NCBI RefSeq assembly: GCF_014697615.1
Contig: NZ_JACJSD010000049.1
Span: 1 to 50,733, forward strand
Reading direction: 5' to 3'
Source: Nostoc sp. FACHB-280
GTDB taxonomy: Bacteria > Cyanobacteriota > Cyanobacteriia > Cyanobacteriales > Nostocaceae
DNA: 50,733 nt
Part shown: positions 38,055-47,762 of the stretch, one piece after another
Position numbering within the stretch: position 1 is the first letter of the stretch
Layout: every line of letters starts with the position of its first letter
Notes under the pieces: model-generated
The model's input: the letters and a program-made list of their open reading frames with translations, nothing else
What the model was told of the DNA's origin: nothing
The model's database searches: none
Made by a program: the position numbers and the translations under genes

Positions 38055-39262
38055 TTTTCAAACTCCGTGGGCGACGACAGAACAAGCGGGCGATAGTGAG
38101 CAATTAACCATTCTTCTAAAGAATTGCTCATACTGTCGATTACGTCAGATGTCACAGGAATATGCAGTGCTTTTTGACTCCACTGCGCTAACTCCATCAG
38201 TAAAGTCTTTTTGATTTTAGTTAACTGCCGAGAAACAGCATATTGTTTGACTCCTAGCTGTTGAGCAATCTGCTGTTGAGTCAATTCTTGCTGATAATAT
38301 GTTCGCAAAATTACTTGAGATGTAGTGTCTAATTGTGCCAGTGTCTCACTTAAAATTTGACTGACTTCGCTACTCCGCAAGGCTAATGTCTCTGCTTCTT
38401 CTTGGAGAATTATTTCCTCTAAACCCGATTCTGAGAAATTATCAGTTAACAAATCAAGCAATTCCCCTGTCTCTTGTCCAGGAACAGGAACATCTAGGGA
38501 AACTGAGGTGGGATATTGAAAAAAACGCACGGCTTTGGCACAAGCAAGTAACCAACTTTTTAGACTTTCGGGAGTAGCGACTGGATGAGTAGAAGTTAAC
38601 TGGCTCAAAGATTGGGTATTGTAAACCTGGGCGATCACCTGTAATTTAACATCATCTGGTTTCACCAATTTGTGAGCAGTTGCCGCATCTTGGGGCGCAT
38701 AAAGTTGTAAAAAACAATTCCAAGCTAAAACATAACGTTCAATAATTTGACTGTTATAACCTGCCTGTTTGAGAGATTCTATCAATCGTTTTTGACTAAC
38801 TTTGTGCAGTAATCCCCAATCAGTAGAGATATCAACTTCTTGATGCTTACGTAACAAATCTTTGATGAGATTGCTAAAAGTATATTCAGCGTAAATTTTC
38901 AAGTTTGTGCCAAATTGGGGATTAAAGTTTCGCAGAACTTTATCAATCCGCGCGATCGCAGTTTGGAAAAAATCAGCTACAGAATGTTGACTCGATACCT
39001 TCATTTTCATTTTTCTTGCTACCCAATAGCAGACTTCTTGCAAGTAGGCGGCAAAATGAGCCACAGCAATTGGGTTAGTTTGCAATTGCCAAATCCGATG
39101 CCAATAAATTATCCAAAAGCTTTCTGATTCTTCTCCCAGATTGGCAACACAGTTTTGCATACTCCGCCGCAGCTTGGGATCAGCCACCCAACGATCAAAG
39201 GTGTCGCCGTTGAACTGCACGAAGGTAGAAAAGATTTGAATAATATCTTGCCGGGAATACAT
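38051..39262 (-). CDS. Sigma-70 family RNA polymerase sigma factor (divergent)
   Basis: 403 residues. The C-terminal part has a region 4 helix-turn-helix: LDTTSQVILRTYYQQELTQQ then QIAQQLGVKQYAVSRQLTKI (about residues 315-365). Earlier segments (about 95-215; FQTAIARIDKVLRNFNPQFG, AEYTFSNLIKDLLR) fit a diverged region 2. It is longer than normal ECF factors, and the stretch between holds a variable linker. It directs RNA polymerase to specific promoters, perhaps of this cluster. It is coupled to DUF1822 and divergent, across 95 bp, from the CHAT-CHASE2 gene. Confidence 0.8.
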   Translation of the reverse strand: MYSRQDIIQIFSTFVQFNGDTFDRWVADPKLRRSMQNCVANLGEESESFWIIYWHRIWQLQTNPIAVAHFAAYLQEVCYWVARKMKMKVSSQHSVADFFQTAIARIDKVLRNFNPQFGTNLKIYAEYTFSNLIKDLLRKHQEVDISTDWGLLHKVSQKRLIESLKQAGYNSQIIERYVLAWNCFLQLYAPQDAATAHKLVKPDDVKLQVIAQVYNTQSLSQLTSTHPVATPESLKSWLLACAKAVRFFQYPTSVSLDVPVPGQETGELLDLLTDNFSESGLEEIILQEEAETLALRSSEVSQILSETLAQLDTTSQVILRTYYQQELTQQQIAQQLGVKQYAVSRQLTKIKKTLLMELAQWSQKALHIPVTSDVIDSMSNSLEEWLIAHYRPLVLSSPTEFEK

Positions 39263-39357
39263 GATAATTTTGCTTTTATAAAGATAGGGAATTACTTCAA
39301 ACTACTGTGCGTTACTTTCACTTTACTGAAGGTACAGAGACAAAGAACTAACGAAAA

Positions 39358-41694
39358 ATGACTAAATTGGTAGTTTTAAAATTTGGCAAAGGCAGCTTTG
39401 AGGCTGGGTTTCCAGTGACGCTGCAACTTGGTGAGGAAAACAGCCGTCCTGAAAGTGAAGTGATTGGCGAACTGCCTCCAGATATAGAATTACCACTAAA
39501 TTTTAATTGTTGGCAAGCGATTTACCGGAGTTTAGACTTTTCGGCTCGTCCCAAAGGGCTACCAAAATCAAGCAAACAAATTCCTAGTGACCAAGAATGT
39601 TTAGCCGCCGCGCAAAATTTACGCGCTCGCCTTAATTATTGGTTACAATCACCATCTTTTCGCCCTATTCGCGAAAAATGGTTGGAAAAACTGCAAACTT
39701 CTGATGTAATTCGCATCATTTTACAGACTGAAGATTATCAATTACAAAAACTTCCTTGGCATCTTTGGGAATTAATCGAGCGATATCCCAATGCCGAAAT
39801 TGCTTTAAGCGCCCCTAGCTATGAAAAGGTCAGTATTTTGCCCATACCCACTGCCAAGATTAAAATTTTGGCATTATTAGGTGATAGTCAGGGAGTCGAT
39901 ATCAACAAAGATCGTCTACTGTTAGAGCAACTACCTGATACAAAAATTCACTTTTTGGTAGAGCCATCGCGGGAAGATTTAACAGATCATCTTTGGCAAC
40001 AAAATTGGGATATTCTTTTTTTCGCGGGACATAGTTCGAGTCAAAGTACAGGCGAAACAGGTCAAATTTACATTAACCCCACTGAGAGTTTACAAATTGA
40101 GCAGTTAAAGTATGCTTTAAAACAAGCTGTAGAGCGCGGTTTAAAGTTAGCCATTTTCAATTCTTGCGATGGTTTAGGGTTAGCGAGAGAATTCGCTTCT
40201 TTACAGATTCCCCAATTAATTGTCATGCGCGAACCTGTACCCGATAGAGTGGCGCAAACATTTCTCAAACATTTCTTACAAGCATACGCAGGTGGTAAAT
40301 CGCTATATTTAGCAGTTCGGGAAGCGCGGGAAAGACTGCAAGGGTTAGATGGGCAATTTCCTTGTGCAAGTTGGCTACCTGTGATTTACCAAAATCTCGC
40401 AGAAATACCACCAAGTTGGCAGGATTGGTTAGGTAAAGCGGATTTGCAGCGGAATAATCTGCCAAGCAATACATCAAAACTGCCGCTTTTTTGGCTCGTT
40501 GCTTCAAGTTTAGCGATCGCTAGCTTAATTGTCGGTGTGCGATATTTGGGAATCTTCCAAGCATGGGAGTTACAAGCATTCGATCAGTTGCAGCGACTCC
40601 GTCCAGAGGAAAAACCTGATTCACGATTGTTAGTGGTGACAATCACTGAACAAGATGTGCAGTTACAATCTCCGGAACAACCTCAAGGTTCCCTCTCCGA
40701 TGAATCATTGTTAAGACTGTTAAAAAAATTACAAGCTGCTCAACCAAAAGTTATTGGATTAGATATCTACCGCGATCGCGCTGTCAAACCAAACTTACCA
40801 GAACTTGCCCAATATCTAGACAAAAGTAAAAATTTAATTGCAGTCTGTCGAGTTAGCGATTCTCTCACTGAAAATCCTGGAATCAAGCCTCCCCCAGAAA
40901 TACCACCGGAAAGCTTGGGTTTTAGTGATTTGGTACTCGACCCAGATAATATTGCCCGTCGCCATTTACTCGCATTCACACCACCGCCTTCTTCCCCTTG
41001 CAAGGCCCAATATGCTTTCAGCGTCAAAGTTGCATTAAGTTACTTGGCGACTCACCAGGTTTTTTTAGAATTTACCAAAGATGGTGCTTGGAAATTGGGT
41101 AAAACTATTTTTCCACCATTAACAGCCCATACCAGTGGCTACCAAGGTATCGACGCTGGGGGACACCAAATTTTGTTAAATTACCGCCAAGGGCGATCGC
41201 TACAAAAATTAGTGCCGCAAGTGACACTAACCGAGATATTAACAGGCAAAGTTAACGCTAATACTGTGAAAAATAAAATTGTTTTAATTGGGACAACAGC
41301 CCAAAGTTTCCAAGACTATTCCTCTACACCTTACATCACCAATGGAGGTGCTATTGAGAAAATTCCCGGTGTAATCTTGCAAGCGCAAATGATTAGTCAA
41401 TTGGTGAGTGCGTCACTAGATGGGCGATCACTTCTTTGGACTTGGTTTTTGTGGCAAGAAATCATCTGGATTTGGGGATGCTCGTTAATCGGTAGTACTC
41501 TCGCTTGGTACATCCGACGACCGCTTTATTTAGGGTTAGTAACTTTAATGGCGATCGCTAGCCTCTACGGAATTTGTCTAGTTGTGTTAATTCAGTGGAG
41601 TGCTTGGATACCGTTAGTTCCTGCGGCGATCGCTTTTGTTAGTAGTATCATCTTTATTACTTGTTACACAGAACAATCTCTCAAAGCTAGGTAG
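39358..41694 (+). CDS. CHAT-CHASE2 membrane protein
   Basis: 778 residues. Residues about 110-345 form a CHAT domain with His225 in FFAGHSSSQ and Cys270 in LAIFNSCDG. A membrane helix (about 378-395, WLVASSLAIASLIVGVRYLG) leads to a CHASE2 domain (about 400-665: RLRPEEKPDSRLLVVTITEQ, KVIGLDIYRD, IVLIGTTAQSF). Three hydrophobic segments follow (about 690-770). The CHAT part should be cytoplasmic and CHASE2 extracytoplasmic, so a signal outside could switch a protease inside. The CHASE2 half resembles that of the gene at 13083, where an AAA_35 domain replaces CHAT. Confidence 0.87.
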   Translation: MTKLVVLKFGKGSFEAGFPVTLQLGEENSRPESEVIGELPPDIELPLNFNCWQAIYRSLDFSARPKGLPKSSKQIPSDQECLAAAQNLRARLNYWLQSPSFRPIREKWLEKLQTSDVIRIILQTEDYQLQKLPWHLWELIERYPNAEIALSAPSYEKVSILPIPTAKIKILALLGDSQGVDINKDRLLLEQLPDTKIHFLVEPSREDLTDHLWQQNWDILFFAGHSSSQSTGETGQIYINPTESLQIEQLKYALKQAVERGLKLAIFNSCDGLGLAREFASLQIPQLIVMREPVPDRVAQTFLKHFLQAYAGGKSLYLAVREARERLQGLDGQFPCASWLPVIYQNLAEIPPSWQDWLGKADLQRNNLPSNTSKLPLFWLVASSLAIASLIVGVRYLGIFQAWELQAFDQLQRLRPEEKPDSRLLVVTITEQDVQLQSPEQPQGSLSDESLLRLLKKLQAAQPKVIGLDIYRDRAVKPNLPELAQYLDKSKNLIAVCRVSDSLTENPGIKPPPEIPPESLGFSDLVLDPDNIARRHLLAFTPPPSSPCKAQYAFSVKVALSYLATHQVFLEFTKDGAWKLGKTIFPPLTAHTSGYQGIDAGGHQILLNYRQGRSLQKLVPQVTLTEILTGKVNANTVKNKIVLIGTTAQSFQDYSSTPYITNGGAIEKIPGVILQAQMISQLVSASLDGRSLLWTWFLWQEIIWIWGCSLIGSTLAWYIRRPLYLGLVTLMAIASLYGICLVVLIQWSAWIPLVPAAIAFVSSIIFITCYTEQSLKAR

Positions 41695-41827
41695 AGCTTA
41701 TATTGTAAATTGTTAATCCTTTCGTGAGTTTTGCTATAAAAGATTTTCTCCATTCTGCGAAAACTGGTCTTGTTCCAGTGATTAATAAAAATAGATATGA
41801 CTAAACACCTGTTAGGAGCAATGACAG

Positions 41828-42601
41828 ATGAAAACATTTTTTCAACGACTAGCTACACTAACGGCACTCAGTGTGATTGTCATAAGTTGTCTTGAAGGTT
41901 TGCCAGCACTCGGACAAAAATCAGTAACAATTCAATTCAAATTACCTCCACCACCGCCTGATCGCGGCGCACCAGGAAATCGAGGCGAAGGAGCTTCGCG
42001 GGGAGATTGTGCTGTATCTAGCTTGCCTTTAACTGCTCTTGTACCCAGTTATGAACAAAAAAAACATAGTACTGATGAAGGCAACATTACCCAAGTTTGG
42101 GGTTTAACTAGTGTAGAACAGCCCAGCTTTTGGTTTTATGTGCCTTATCACCAATCTTCTATTCAAGCAATTGAATTTGTTTTGCAAACCGAGCAAAATA
42201 AAACCATCCAACGCACAAATGTTTCAGTACCCACAATACCTGGAATTGTGCGAGTGCAATTGCAAAATTCTCAAATTTTATTAAAAACTAACAAGCCATA
42301 TCACTGGTTTTTAAAAGTGAAAGTCGTTTGCCCTTCTCAACAACTAGTTACATTAAATTATGTAGAAGGCTGGGTGCAACGGGTGAATTTAGATGTATTA
42401 CTACGAGAGCGTATTCAACAGTCTTCCCCATTAGAACAAGCAGCAATTTATGCAGCTAATGGCATTTGGTATGATGCTTTCACCACGTTAGCAGAACTGC
42501 GGTTGACAAATTCCCAAGATCCACAAATCATTGAAGGCTGGAACAATTTACTAAAAGTTATTCAACTAGAGAAACTGGCTACAAAACCTTTGATTAATTA
42601 A
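41828..42601 (+). CDS. DUF928 family secreted protein
   Basis: 257 residues; GGAG 9 bases before the ATG. Signal peptide at residues 1-30 (LATLTALSVIVISCLEGLPA then LG). The family marks are PPPPPDRGAPGNRGEGASRG near residue 45, FWFYVPY about 98, PGIVRVQL about 140, and VEGWVQRVNL about 180. DUF928 proteins are periplasmic and cyanobacterial; function unknown. It follows the CHAT-CHASE2 gene on the same strand, 133 bp away. The usual partnership of these families suggests that it acts on the outer side, perhaps as a ligand or modulator for CHASE2 (inference). Confidence 0.83.
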   Translation: MKTFFQRLATLTALSVIVISCLEGLPALGQKSVTIQFKLPPPPPDRGAPGNRGEGASRGDCAVSSLPLTALVPSYEQKKHSTDEGNITQVWGLTSVEQPSFWFYVPYHQSSIQAIEFVLQTEQNKTIQRTNVSVPTIPGIVRVQLQNSQILLKTNKPYHWFLKVKVVCPSQQLVTLNYVEGWVQRVNLDVLLRERIQQSSPLEQAAIYAANGIWYDAFTTLAELRLTNSQDPQIIEGWNNLLKVIQLEKLATKPLIN

Positions 42602-42832
42602 ACTTGTCCATTGACTCTCCCTTGATGGGCTGGGGCTGTGCGGATGACACACCAGTTGCCGTTAGTAAAACCGACTTTGCCTAATTTCACATCATTACGG
42701 TAAATCCCATCATCAAGCAGTTCCAAGCCGTGTTGTCCACAGGCATCGAAAATCTGGGACATGATTTCGCTGCCAGTGGTACAAGGTGTTTCTTTAACAT
42801 TTTGCTCTTGCTTGGGCAGTGAACCATCCTTA
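42598..42832 (-). pseudogene. Third, truncated copy of the GxxIMxQIF module
   Basis: Translation gives DGSLPKQEQ, GSEIMSQIFDACGQHGLELL and VGFTNGNWCVIRTA, closely matching residues about 145-225 of the 278-aa protein at 2725. Homology ends just after and the product stops. The low-complexity insert seen in the other two copies is absent. The 5' part is replaced in frame by a transposase fragment, so an insertion sequence evidently landed in a copy of this gene. Confidence 0.65.
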
Positions 42833-43398
42833 ATATCCTTACCTTCTGGCATCCCAATCATTTGACTTTTCAAAGTATGCTGTCTTTTCTTACCAGAAAA
42901 ATATTTTTGTTGTTCTTTTTGGTCAAAATGTCTATATATTGGCTGTTCCAGGCTATCGACCAATAGCCTGAAATTCATTAAGACTTCCTGAACAAATAGT
43001 AAATTGCTCTCATTATTTGAGACTTGCTCTAATAAACTAGCTGGTAAAACATCTCGCAGTATTGGTATCCAATAATGAAAAGCATCGTTAGCTTCAGTTT
43101 TAGAAATACCAAATAACATTCCTAATACTTGAAATGTTGGCATCTGCCTCAAATAAAACAGACATAAACAGATTTGTTCTTGAATTTATAACAATTCTTT
43201 ACGACCACCGCCAGCCGCATTAATTCTTATTTTCTGGCTTTGGAGTTTTGTTTTAATTTCTTGGTGCCGTTTTATCGCGCAATTCCACAGTGATTTTAAT
43301 TGTTCGTAACTAATCCCTAAAATTTGTTTTGTCCGGTGGTGATATTTTTGGATATAATCAAAAACCATAACTAATACTGGAAAATGGTAAACACCCAT
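42833..43398 (-). pseudogene. Broken IS5-type (DDE_4-like) transposase
   Basis: N-terminal part 43186-43398 (MVFDYIQKYHHRTKQILGIS, NAAGGGRKELL), an in-frame TAA at 43186, then, in the same frame, IQEQICLCLFYLRQMPTFQV, VLGMLFGISKTEANDAFHYW and FSGKKRQHTLKSQMIGMPEG. This is the N-terminal half of a DDE_4-type transposase with its HTH part; most of the catalytic region is missing. The frame runs into the GxxIMxQIF fragment. The element is dead, both by the nonsense codon and by truncation. Inverted repeats were not found. Confidence 0.8.
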
Positions 43399-43559
43399 TT
43401 CAACATTTTACCATTTTTCTTTTCCTAAGTTAATATTTCGGACAAGTCTACTGTACGATATCATTTTCAAAGGTTAATGAAAGCCCAAACCAAGGAAATT
43501 ATAAAACCCGTACACGAATGGACTTTCAAACCTGCTTACTGTTTACTGCTACAAGTAGA

Positions 43560-44651
43560 TTAGCGCACCTCAATGCCGATGTAAGTGGCGTTGTTGTCTT
43601 CGCGCATCTCGCTCAGTTGACGCGCACCATCTAGCAAGACACCAATGTAGTATTTGCCTGGCGTTAGATTGTTAGGAATAGATACGCTATAGGGAAATGT
43701 GTTAACATTTCCCCGATCAATAGTCGGGAAATACTGCGTCAGCCAGGTATCTGTTCTAGAGATATAGTCATTGGTAGAGACATAAAGGTCAGCCGTTGTG
43801 TTTTGCTTGTTAGTTCCATTGTTTTCGTAAGTGAACTCAACCTGCACCGTTTGACCTCGATTGACAATGTAGCGCGGTTCTCCAGTATCAATGTAAGAAC
43901 TGAGAAGATTTCCATTACTATCAAGTATCCGGGTGCGGTCATGGACACTGTACCCATCACTAGCATAGTTAGCGTATTTCCAATGCGTTACAGAAATATC
44001 TTCGTAAGAACCAGGATAGTAGCCGTAGATTTGGGCAATTCCATAAGCAGCATCCTCTCCTAAATAAGCTGTCGCTTTCGTACCATTGGCATAGATGTGT
44101 GTGAAGTCAAAGCCCATGACATTGTATTCATCACCTTCATGCTCTAACCCCACTGTATGACCAAGTTCATGGATAGCAGTAGTTTGGAAAGGACGAAACC
44201 CACCGCCATAAGGCCAGAGAGATCGCTTATCATTAGTAGAAGAAGTGTAGCTTTCGCCGTTATAGAAGACCGCATCCGCTTCATAAATTGAAGCAGAACT
44301 ACAATTATACTGAGTAAATGCACGCGCTGTGTTTGTCAAATTAGGATCGCCAGTCCACCAAGCCTCTGTCTCTCCATTACCAACTCCAACCAATGGATCA
44401 TCATAGGTAAGTGTGTACCAAAAATTGCTGGGATTTTGATAAAAAAGATTAATGGCTTCTGTTAAAGCCTCTCTATAGCCATTGCCTACGGGAAAACCGA
44501 CTTGACTGGCTCGCATTGTGACTGGAGAATTGGGCCATTTGACTCTTTTACCATCACATTTCAAGGAGACGTACGCTAGAGCATCTGAAGTGTAACCTAC
44601 GATGGTGCTAAATAGAGCAAGACCGAGTAGAGTTGTTAGAAGTTTTTTCAT
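43560..44651 (-). CDS. Secreted zinc metalloprotease (matrixin-like) with C-terminal CARDB-like domain
   Basis: 363 residues; AGGA 8 bases before the ATG. Signal peptide at 1-27 (LLTTLLGLALFSTIVGYTSD, ALA). The zinc site is HELGHTVGLEH (161-171) followed by the Met-turn YNVMG (176-180), as in M10/M12-type metzincins. Residues about 245-363 (VNRGQTVQVEFTYENNGTNK, GKYYIGVLLDG, REDNNA) resemble a CARDB adhesion domain. It probably works in the periplasm or outside. It is the last gene of the leftward cluster. No obvious propeptide cysteine switch was identified. Confidence 0.85.
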   Translation of the reverse strand: MKKLLTTLLGLALFSTIVGYTSDALAYVSLKCDGKRVKWPNSPVTMRASQVGFPVGNGYREALTEAINLFYQNPSNFWYTLTYDDPLVGVGNGETEAWWTGDPNLTNTARAFTQYNCSSASIYEADAVFYNGESYTSSTNDKRSLWPYGGGFRPFQTTAIHELGHTVGLEHEGDEYNVMGFDFTHIYANGTKATAYLGEDAAYGIAQIYGYYPGSYEDISVTHWKYANYASDGYSVHDRTRILDSNGNLLSSYIDTGEPRYIVNRGQTVQVEFTYENNGTNKQNTTADLYVSTNDYISRTDTWLTQYFPTIDRGNVNTFPYSVSIPNNLTPGKYYIGVLLDGARQLSEMREDNNATYIGIEVR

Positions 44652-44724
44652 GATTATTTTCCTGAGTGATTGATGGTGAAGGTTAGAGGTTAGTGGTCTG
44701 TCCCATTAGTTTTGCTGGGTTCCA

Positions 44725-44757
44725 AGATCCCCGACTTCTTAAAGAAGTCGGGGATCT
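44725..44757. repeat. Perfect hairpin repeat, dispersed Nostoc family
   Basis: Arms AGATCCCCGACTTCTT and AAGAAGTCGGGGATCT around one base. It lies in the 203-bp gap between the metalloprotease and the 302-aa gene and may stop or stabilise transcripts. The family is frequent in Nostocales. Confidence 0.8.
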
Positions 44758-44854
44758 GACCACTCTCACTTATTACAATTAATGCGATGAACCACTAGTT
44801 AGTTCATAGTTTCTGTGATGGGAAGCTGCGATAAACTGACTAAGTTTTTCAAAA

Positions 44855-45763
44855 TTAATTTTGAGGCTGTTTGATTACAGGCTGCTGACGTATTTCTGTT
44901 GTGATTTCCTGACGTTCTGATTCACCAACAGACAGTTGGCTATCAGATGGTACTTGTGGTGGACGGGCTGGTTGTACTAAGGGCGCAGAGAGGGGTTCTT
45001 GAATATCCACACTAACAATAGGCTGAACTTGGAGTTCTCTGGACTGAATTAGTCGTTGTATCTGATTTTGAATTAAACCTTCAAATTGCACCTCATTTAA
45101 AGATGGTAAATTTAGCTGCTGTTTTGTGTTCTGTGTGGGTAATTCTGTTTTTTCCTGGTTGTCGGAGACATCGTACTCCACCACATGAGAACCTATACGG
45201 TTAACAAGGACTTCTTGCATCTGTACTCGCCGGCCTAATACTAATTCTTCTTGATTAAGCAAAAGCGGTTTTCCAAAGTTATCAAATACCTGCTGATTGA
45301 TTAGCCGGAAACGACCTTTTTCACATTCCACTAGTGGACAAACAGACTGGCCATTTCTGCTGACAAAGAGAATGTCTCGATCGCCTACATCAAACAAAGG
45401 GACATCCGACACTTGCAAAATGTTACCATTACGGTCAGTCCCACCGAGGAATCGTAAGGTGACAAATTCTTGCTGATTTTGCCCTTTGACTAGTTTCTCA
45501 ATTTTATAGGTAACAAAGGTGTATGGTAGTTGAGGAGTACCTTTGGAAGAAGCATCTGACATCCGATACTCAACTTTCGTCACAACACCTTGAAAGATGA
45601 AATCAGAACTTTTGACAGCCGATTTGAATGTTTGATCTAGCTCAGATTTTTGTGTAGCTTGGTTTAGAGTAATTAGACTTTCACTGTTGCTATTTGCATA
45701 AGCTACTGCAATTCCAGAAACAAGTGTAACTATTAGGATAGGTACAACAAATTTAATTTTCAT
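44855..45763 (-). CDS. Hypothetical secreted protein (302 aa)
   Basis: AGGTGA lies 7 bases before the ATG. Signal peptide at residues 1-24 (KFVVPILIVTLVSGIAVAYA then N). Residues about 45-190 form a beta-rich domain (SDFIFQGVVTKVEYR, YTFVTYKIEKLVKGQNQQEF, FDVGDRDILFVSRNG, CPLVECEKGRFRLIN), the kind of layout seen in small proteins that sit beside metalloproteases in bacteria. The last 90 residues are Pro/Gln-rich and probably disordered. It is 43 bp from the TPR gene. A role as partner or inhibitor of the metalloprotease is possible but is only inference. Confidence 0.7.
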   Translation of the reverse strand: MKIKFVVPILIVTLVSGIAVAYANSNSESLITLNQATQKSELDQTFKSAVKSSDFIFQGVVTKVEYRMSDASSKGTPQLPYTFVTYKIEKLVKGQNQQEFVTLRFLGGTDRNGNILQVSDVPLFDVGDRDILFVSRNGQSVCPLVECEKGRFRLINQQVFDNFGKPLLLNQEELVLGRRVQMQEVLVNRIGSHVVEYDVSDNQEKTELPTQNTKQQLNLPSLNEVQFEGLIQNQIQRLIQSRELQVQPIVSVDIQEPLSAPLVQPARPPQVPSDSQLSVGESERQEITTEIRQQPVIKQPQN

Positions 45764-45806
45764 ATTGATATCACCTGATATGGATTGTGAGTTGGTGTGT
45801 AATAGG

Positions 45807-47756
45807 TTATATGGAAACCGAGAAACGAGCTTGAAGATTTGAAAGATGGTTTTCTACTTCCGCGTAATTCTCTGCATTGGGAATTAGCCGTAAATAAGTT
45901 TGGAGGTCATAAATAGCATCGTTTAAACTACTCATTGCAGCCAAGACGACTGCTCGATTTTGATACAAATCTGGATTGGTTGGTGATAGAGCGATCGCCT
46001 GATTTAAATTGCTTAAAGCTTCCTGATAGTGTCCGGAACTATAATTTAGAACAGCACAATTTGCTAGTAATAAAGGTTGGTTGGGGTTGAGAATTAGGGC
46101 GGCGCTATAGTCTGCCAAAGCTGCCTCGAACTGCTCTAAAGATTCATACGCTTGGGCGCGACCTATCAAAGCCAAATCTTGATTAGGGTTAAGATCCAAA
46201 GCGGTAGAATAGACATGAATTGCTGCCGTCATTTGACCCATCTGACGATAGCATTGGCCTAAATTTGTCCAAACTTCTGAATAAGGTGGACTTAACTCAA
46301 TTGCTTTGAAGTAGTCGCTGATAGCAGCTTCCCAGCGCCCCATTTTTAAATATATATTTCCCCGATCATTATAGTATTCTGAGTAATTGGAGTCGATCGC
46401 AATGGCAGATGAAAAATAAGCGATCGCTTGCTCATAAATACCTAAAGAAGCGTAAACCTGAGCAATGTTATGAACTAAGACAGCCCGTTGCAAAAGGTGC
46501 TGATTCGGCGCAAAGTGATCGTTAATTCGTTGATAACATGAGCGACACAATTCTATCGCTTTCTGGGCTTGTCCTTGGCGTAGCCGGATCAGTGCTAATC
46601 CATTGCGGTTAAAAGCGACATGAAACATTTTGAGATGTTCTGATAAATTAGCTCGCTGCAATTGGGTTAAACCTTTTTCTAGATATGCTTCAGCTTTAAC
46701 TAGATCACGTTCTGGAAGATAGCGAGTATAAAGCATTGCCATTCTGTAGTAGCAATGAAACAGGTACTCTGGCTCTACTATTTTGACTGTTGCTTCTGTC
46801 ATTAATTGCAGACATTGCTGATATTTGCCTAAATTGACATAACAAGTCGATAATTTCGCATATATAAACCAAAGCTCGTTGTCTTTCTGGCAGTTCTGAT
46901 TTAACAGCGCCAACGCAGATTCACCGTAGTTTGCAGCATCTTCATAAAGACCTTGTTCTGTATAAATTGATAGAGCTTTTAGTTGATATTGCAGTGCTTT
47001 TTCTGGTTGATTGCTCAGTAGCGAATAATGAATTAATTGAGGTAGATGAATCTCTAGCTTAATAGCGTCTTGCTCTGTTTGCTGTACCAAATTTTGCAAC
47101 AACTGAGCTACGTTCTGTTGACCAGAGGTAGAAGGCTGAGATGGCAAAAGTAGTTGTACAGGTTGAATTTGATATTGAGGCTCAAACTGCTTCGCTATGA
47201 TTTCACCACATCCAGGATCGGTAGCGATTAGGAGAGTTAAATTTAGTTGCTGACCCCGACGACGCATCAATTCTGCAAAGAAGCGGTGTACTAAATGACC
47301 AGCGCGATTGAAATCATCACACACAATCACCCAAGCAGAACTATGATCACGCTGATACCAATCAGTTAATAAATTAATTAATCCATGCAGAATCCGAAAT
47401 ACTCGATCGCCTGGATGATTGAGAGCTTTTTCTTCTGAGGGAGCTATGTCTGCTAAAATGGGATAGCGGATTAATATTACCCCACGCCAAGCAGGCAAAA
47501 CATTAAATAGCTCGTAATCGTGTTCACAAATCAAATCAGGTGCGAGGCGTTGCATCTGGGGAATTAAACTGCTCAACCAGTCATTTAAACCAGCCCAAGG
47601 GCCGCCCAAGTTGCGATCACACGTTAATAGCCAGGTAGTTGCACCACTATTTTTAGCTTCATCTAGCCACTCTTCTAGATACGCACGACGAGAACTAGAT
47701 TCAGCTTCTACTAGAATGACCTGACTTGCTGACAAGGAATATTTGGGCATATCCAT
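45807..47756 (-). CDS. TPR-repeat protein with N-terminal ATPase-like domain
   Basis: 649 residues; GGTGA 6 bases before the ATG. Residues about 10-190 resemble the fold of STAND-like ATPases (VILVEAESSSRRAYLEEWLD, AWVIVCDDFNRAGHLVHRFF, LTLLIATDPGC), but the Walker A loop appears missing. Residues about 240-640 are many TPR units, including the consensus-like AIAIDSNYSEYYNDRGNIYL and AIELSPPYSEVWTNLGQCYR. TPRs bind other proteins, so this may be a scaffold. It lies 6 bp from the M50/PqqD gene and 43 bp from the secreted protein, suggesting one transcript. No catalytic activity is assigned. Confidence 0.78.
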   Translation of the reverse strand: MDMPKYSLSASQVILVEAESSSRRAYLEEWLDEAKNSGATTWLLTCDRNLGGPWAGLNDWLSSLIPQMQRLAPDLICEHDYELFNVLPAWRGVILIRYPILADIAPSEEKALNHPGDRVFRILHGLINLLTDWYQRDHSSAWVIVCDDFNRAGHLVHRFFAELMRRRGQQLNLTLLIATDPGCGEIIAKQFEPQYQIQPVQLLLPSQPSTSGQQNVAQLLQNLVQQTEQDAIKLEIHLPQLIHYSLLSNQPEKALQYQLKALSIYTEQGLYEDAANYGESALALLNQNCQKDNELWFIYAKLSTCYVNLGKYQQCLQLMTEATVKIVEPEYLFHCYYRMAMLYTRYLPERDLVKAEAYLEKGLTQLQRANLSEHLKMFHVAFNRNGLALIRLRQGQAQKAIELCRSCYQRINDHFAPNQHLLQRAVLVHNIAQVYASLGIYEQAIAYFSSAIAIDSNYSEYYNDRGNIYLKMGRWEAAISDYFKAIELSPPYSEVWTNLGQCYRQMGQMTAAIHVYSTALDLNPNQDLALIGRAQAYESLEQFEAALADYSAALILNPNQPLLLANCAVLNYSSGHYQEALSNLNQAIALSPTNPDLYQNRAVVLAAMSSLNDAIYDLQTYLRLIPNAENYAEVENHLSNLQARFSVSI

Positions 47757-47762
47757 ATCAAT

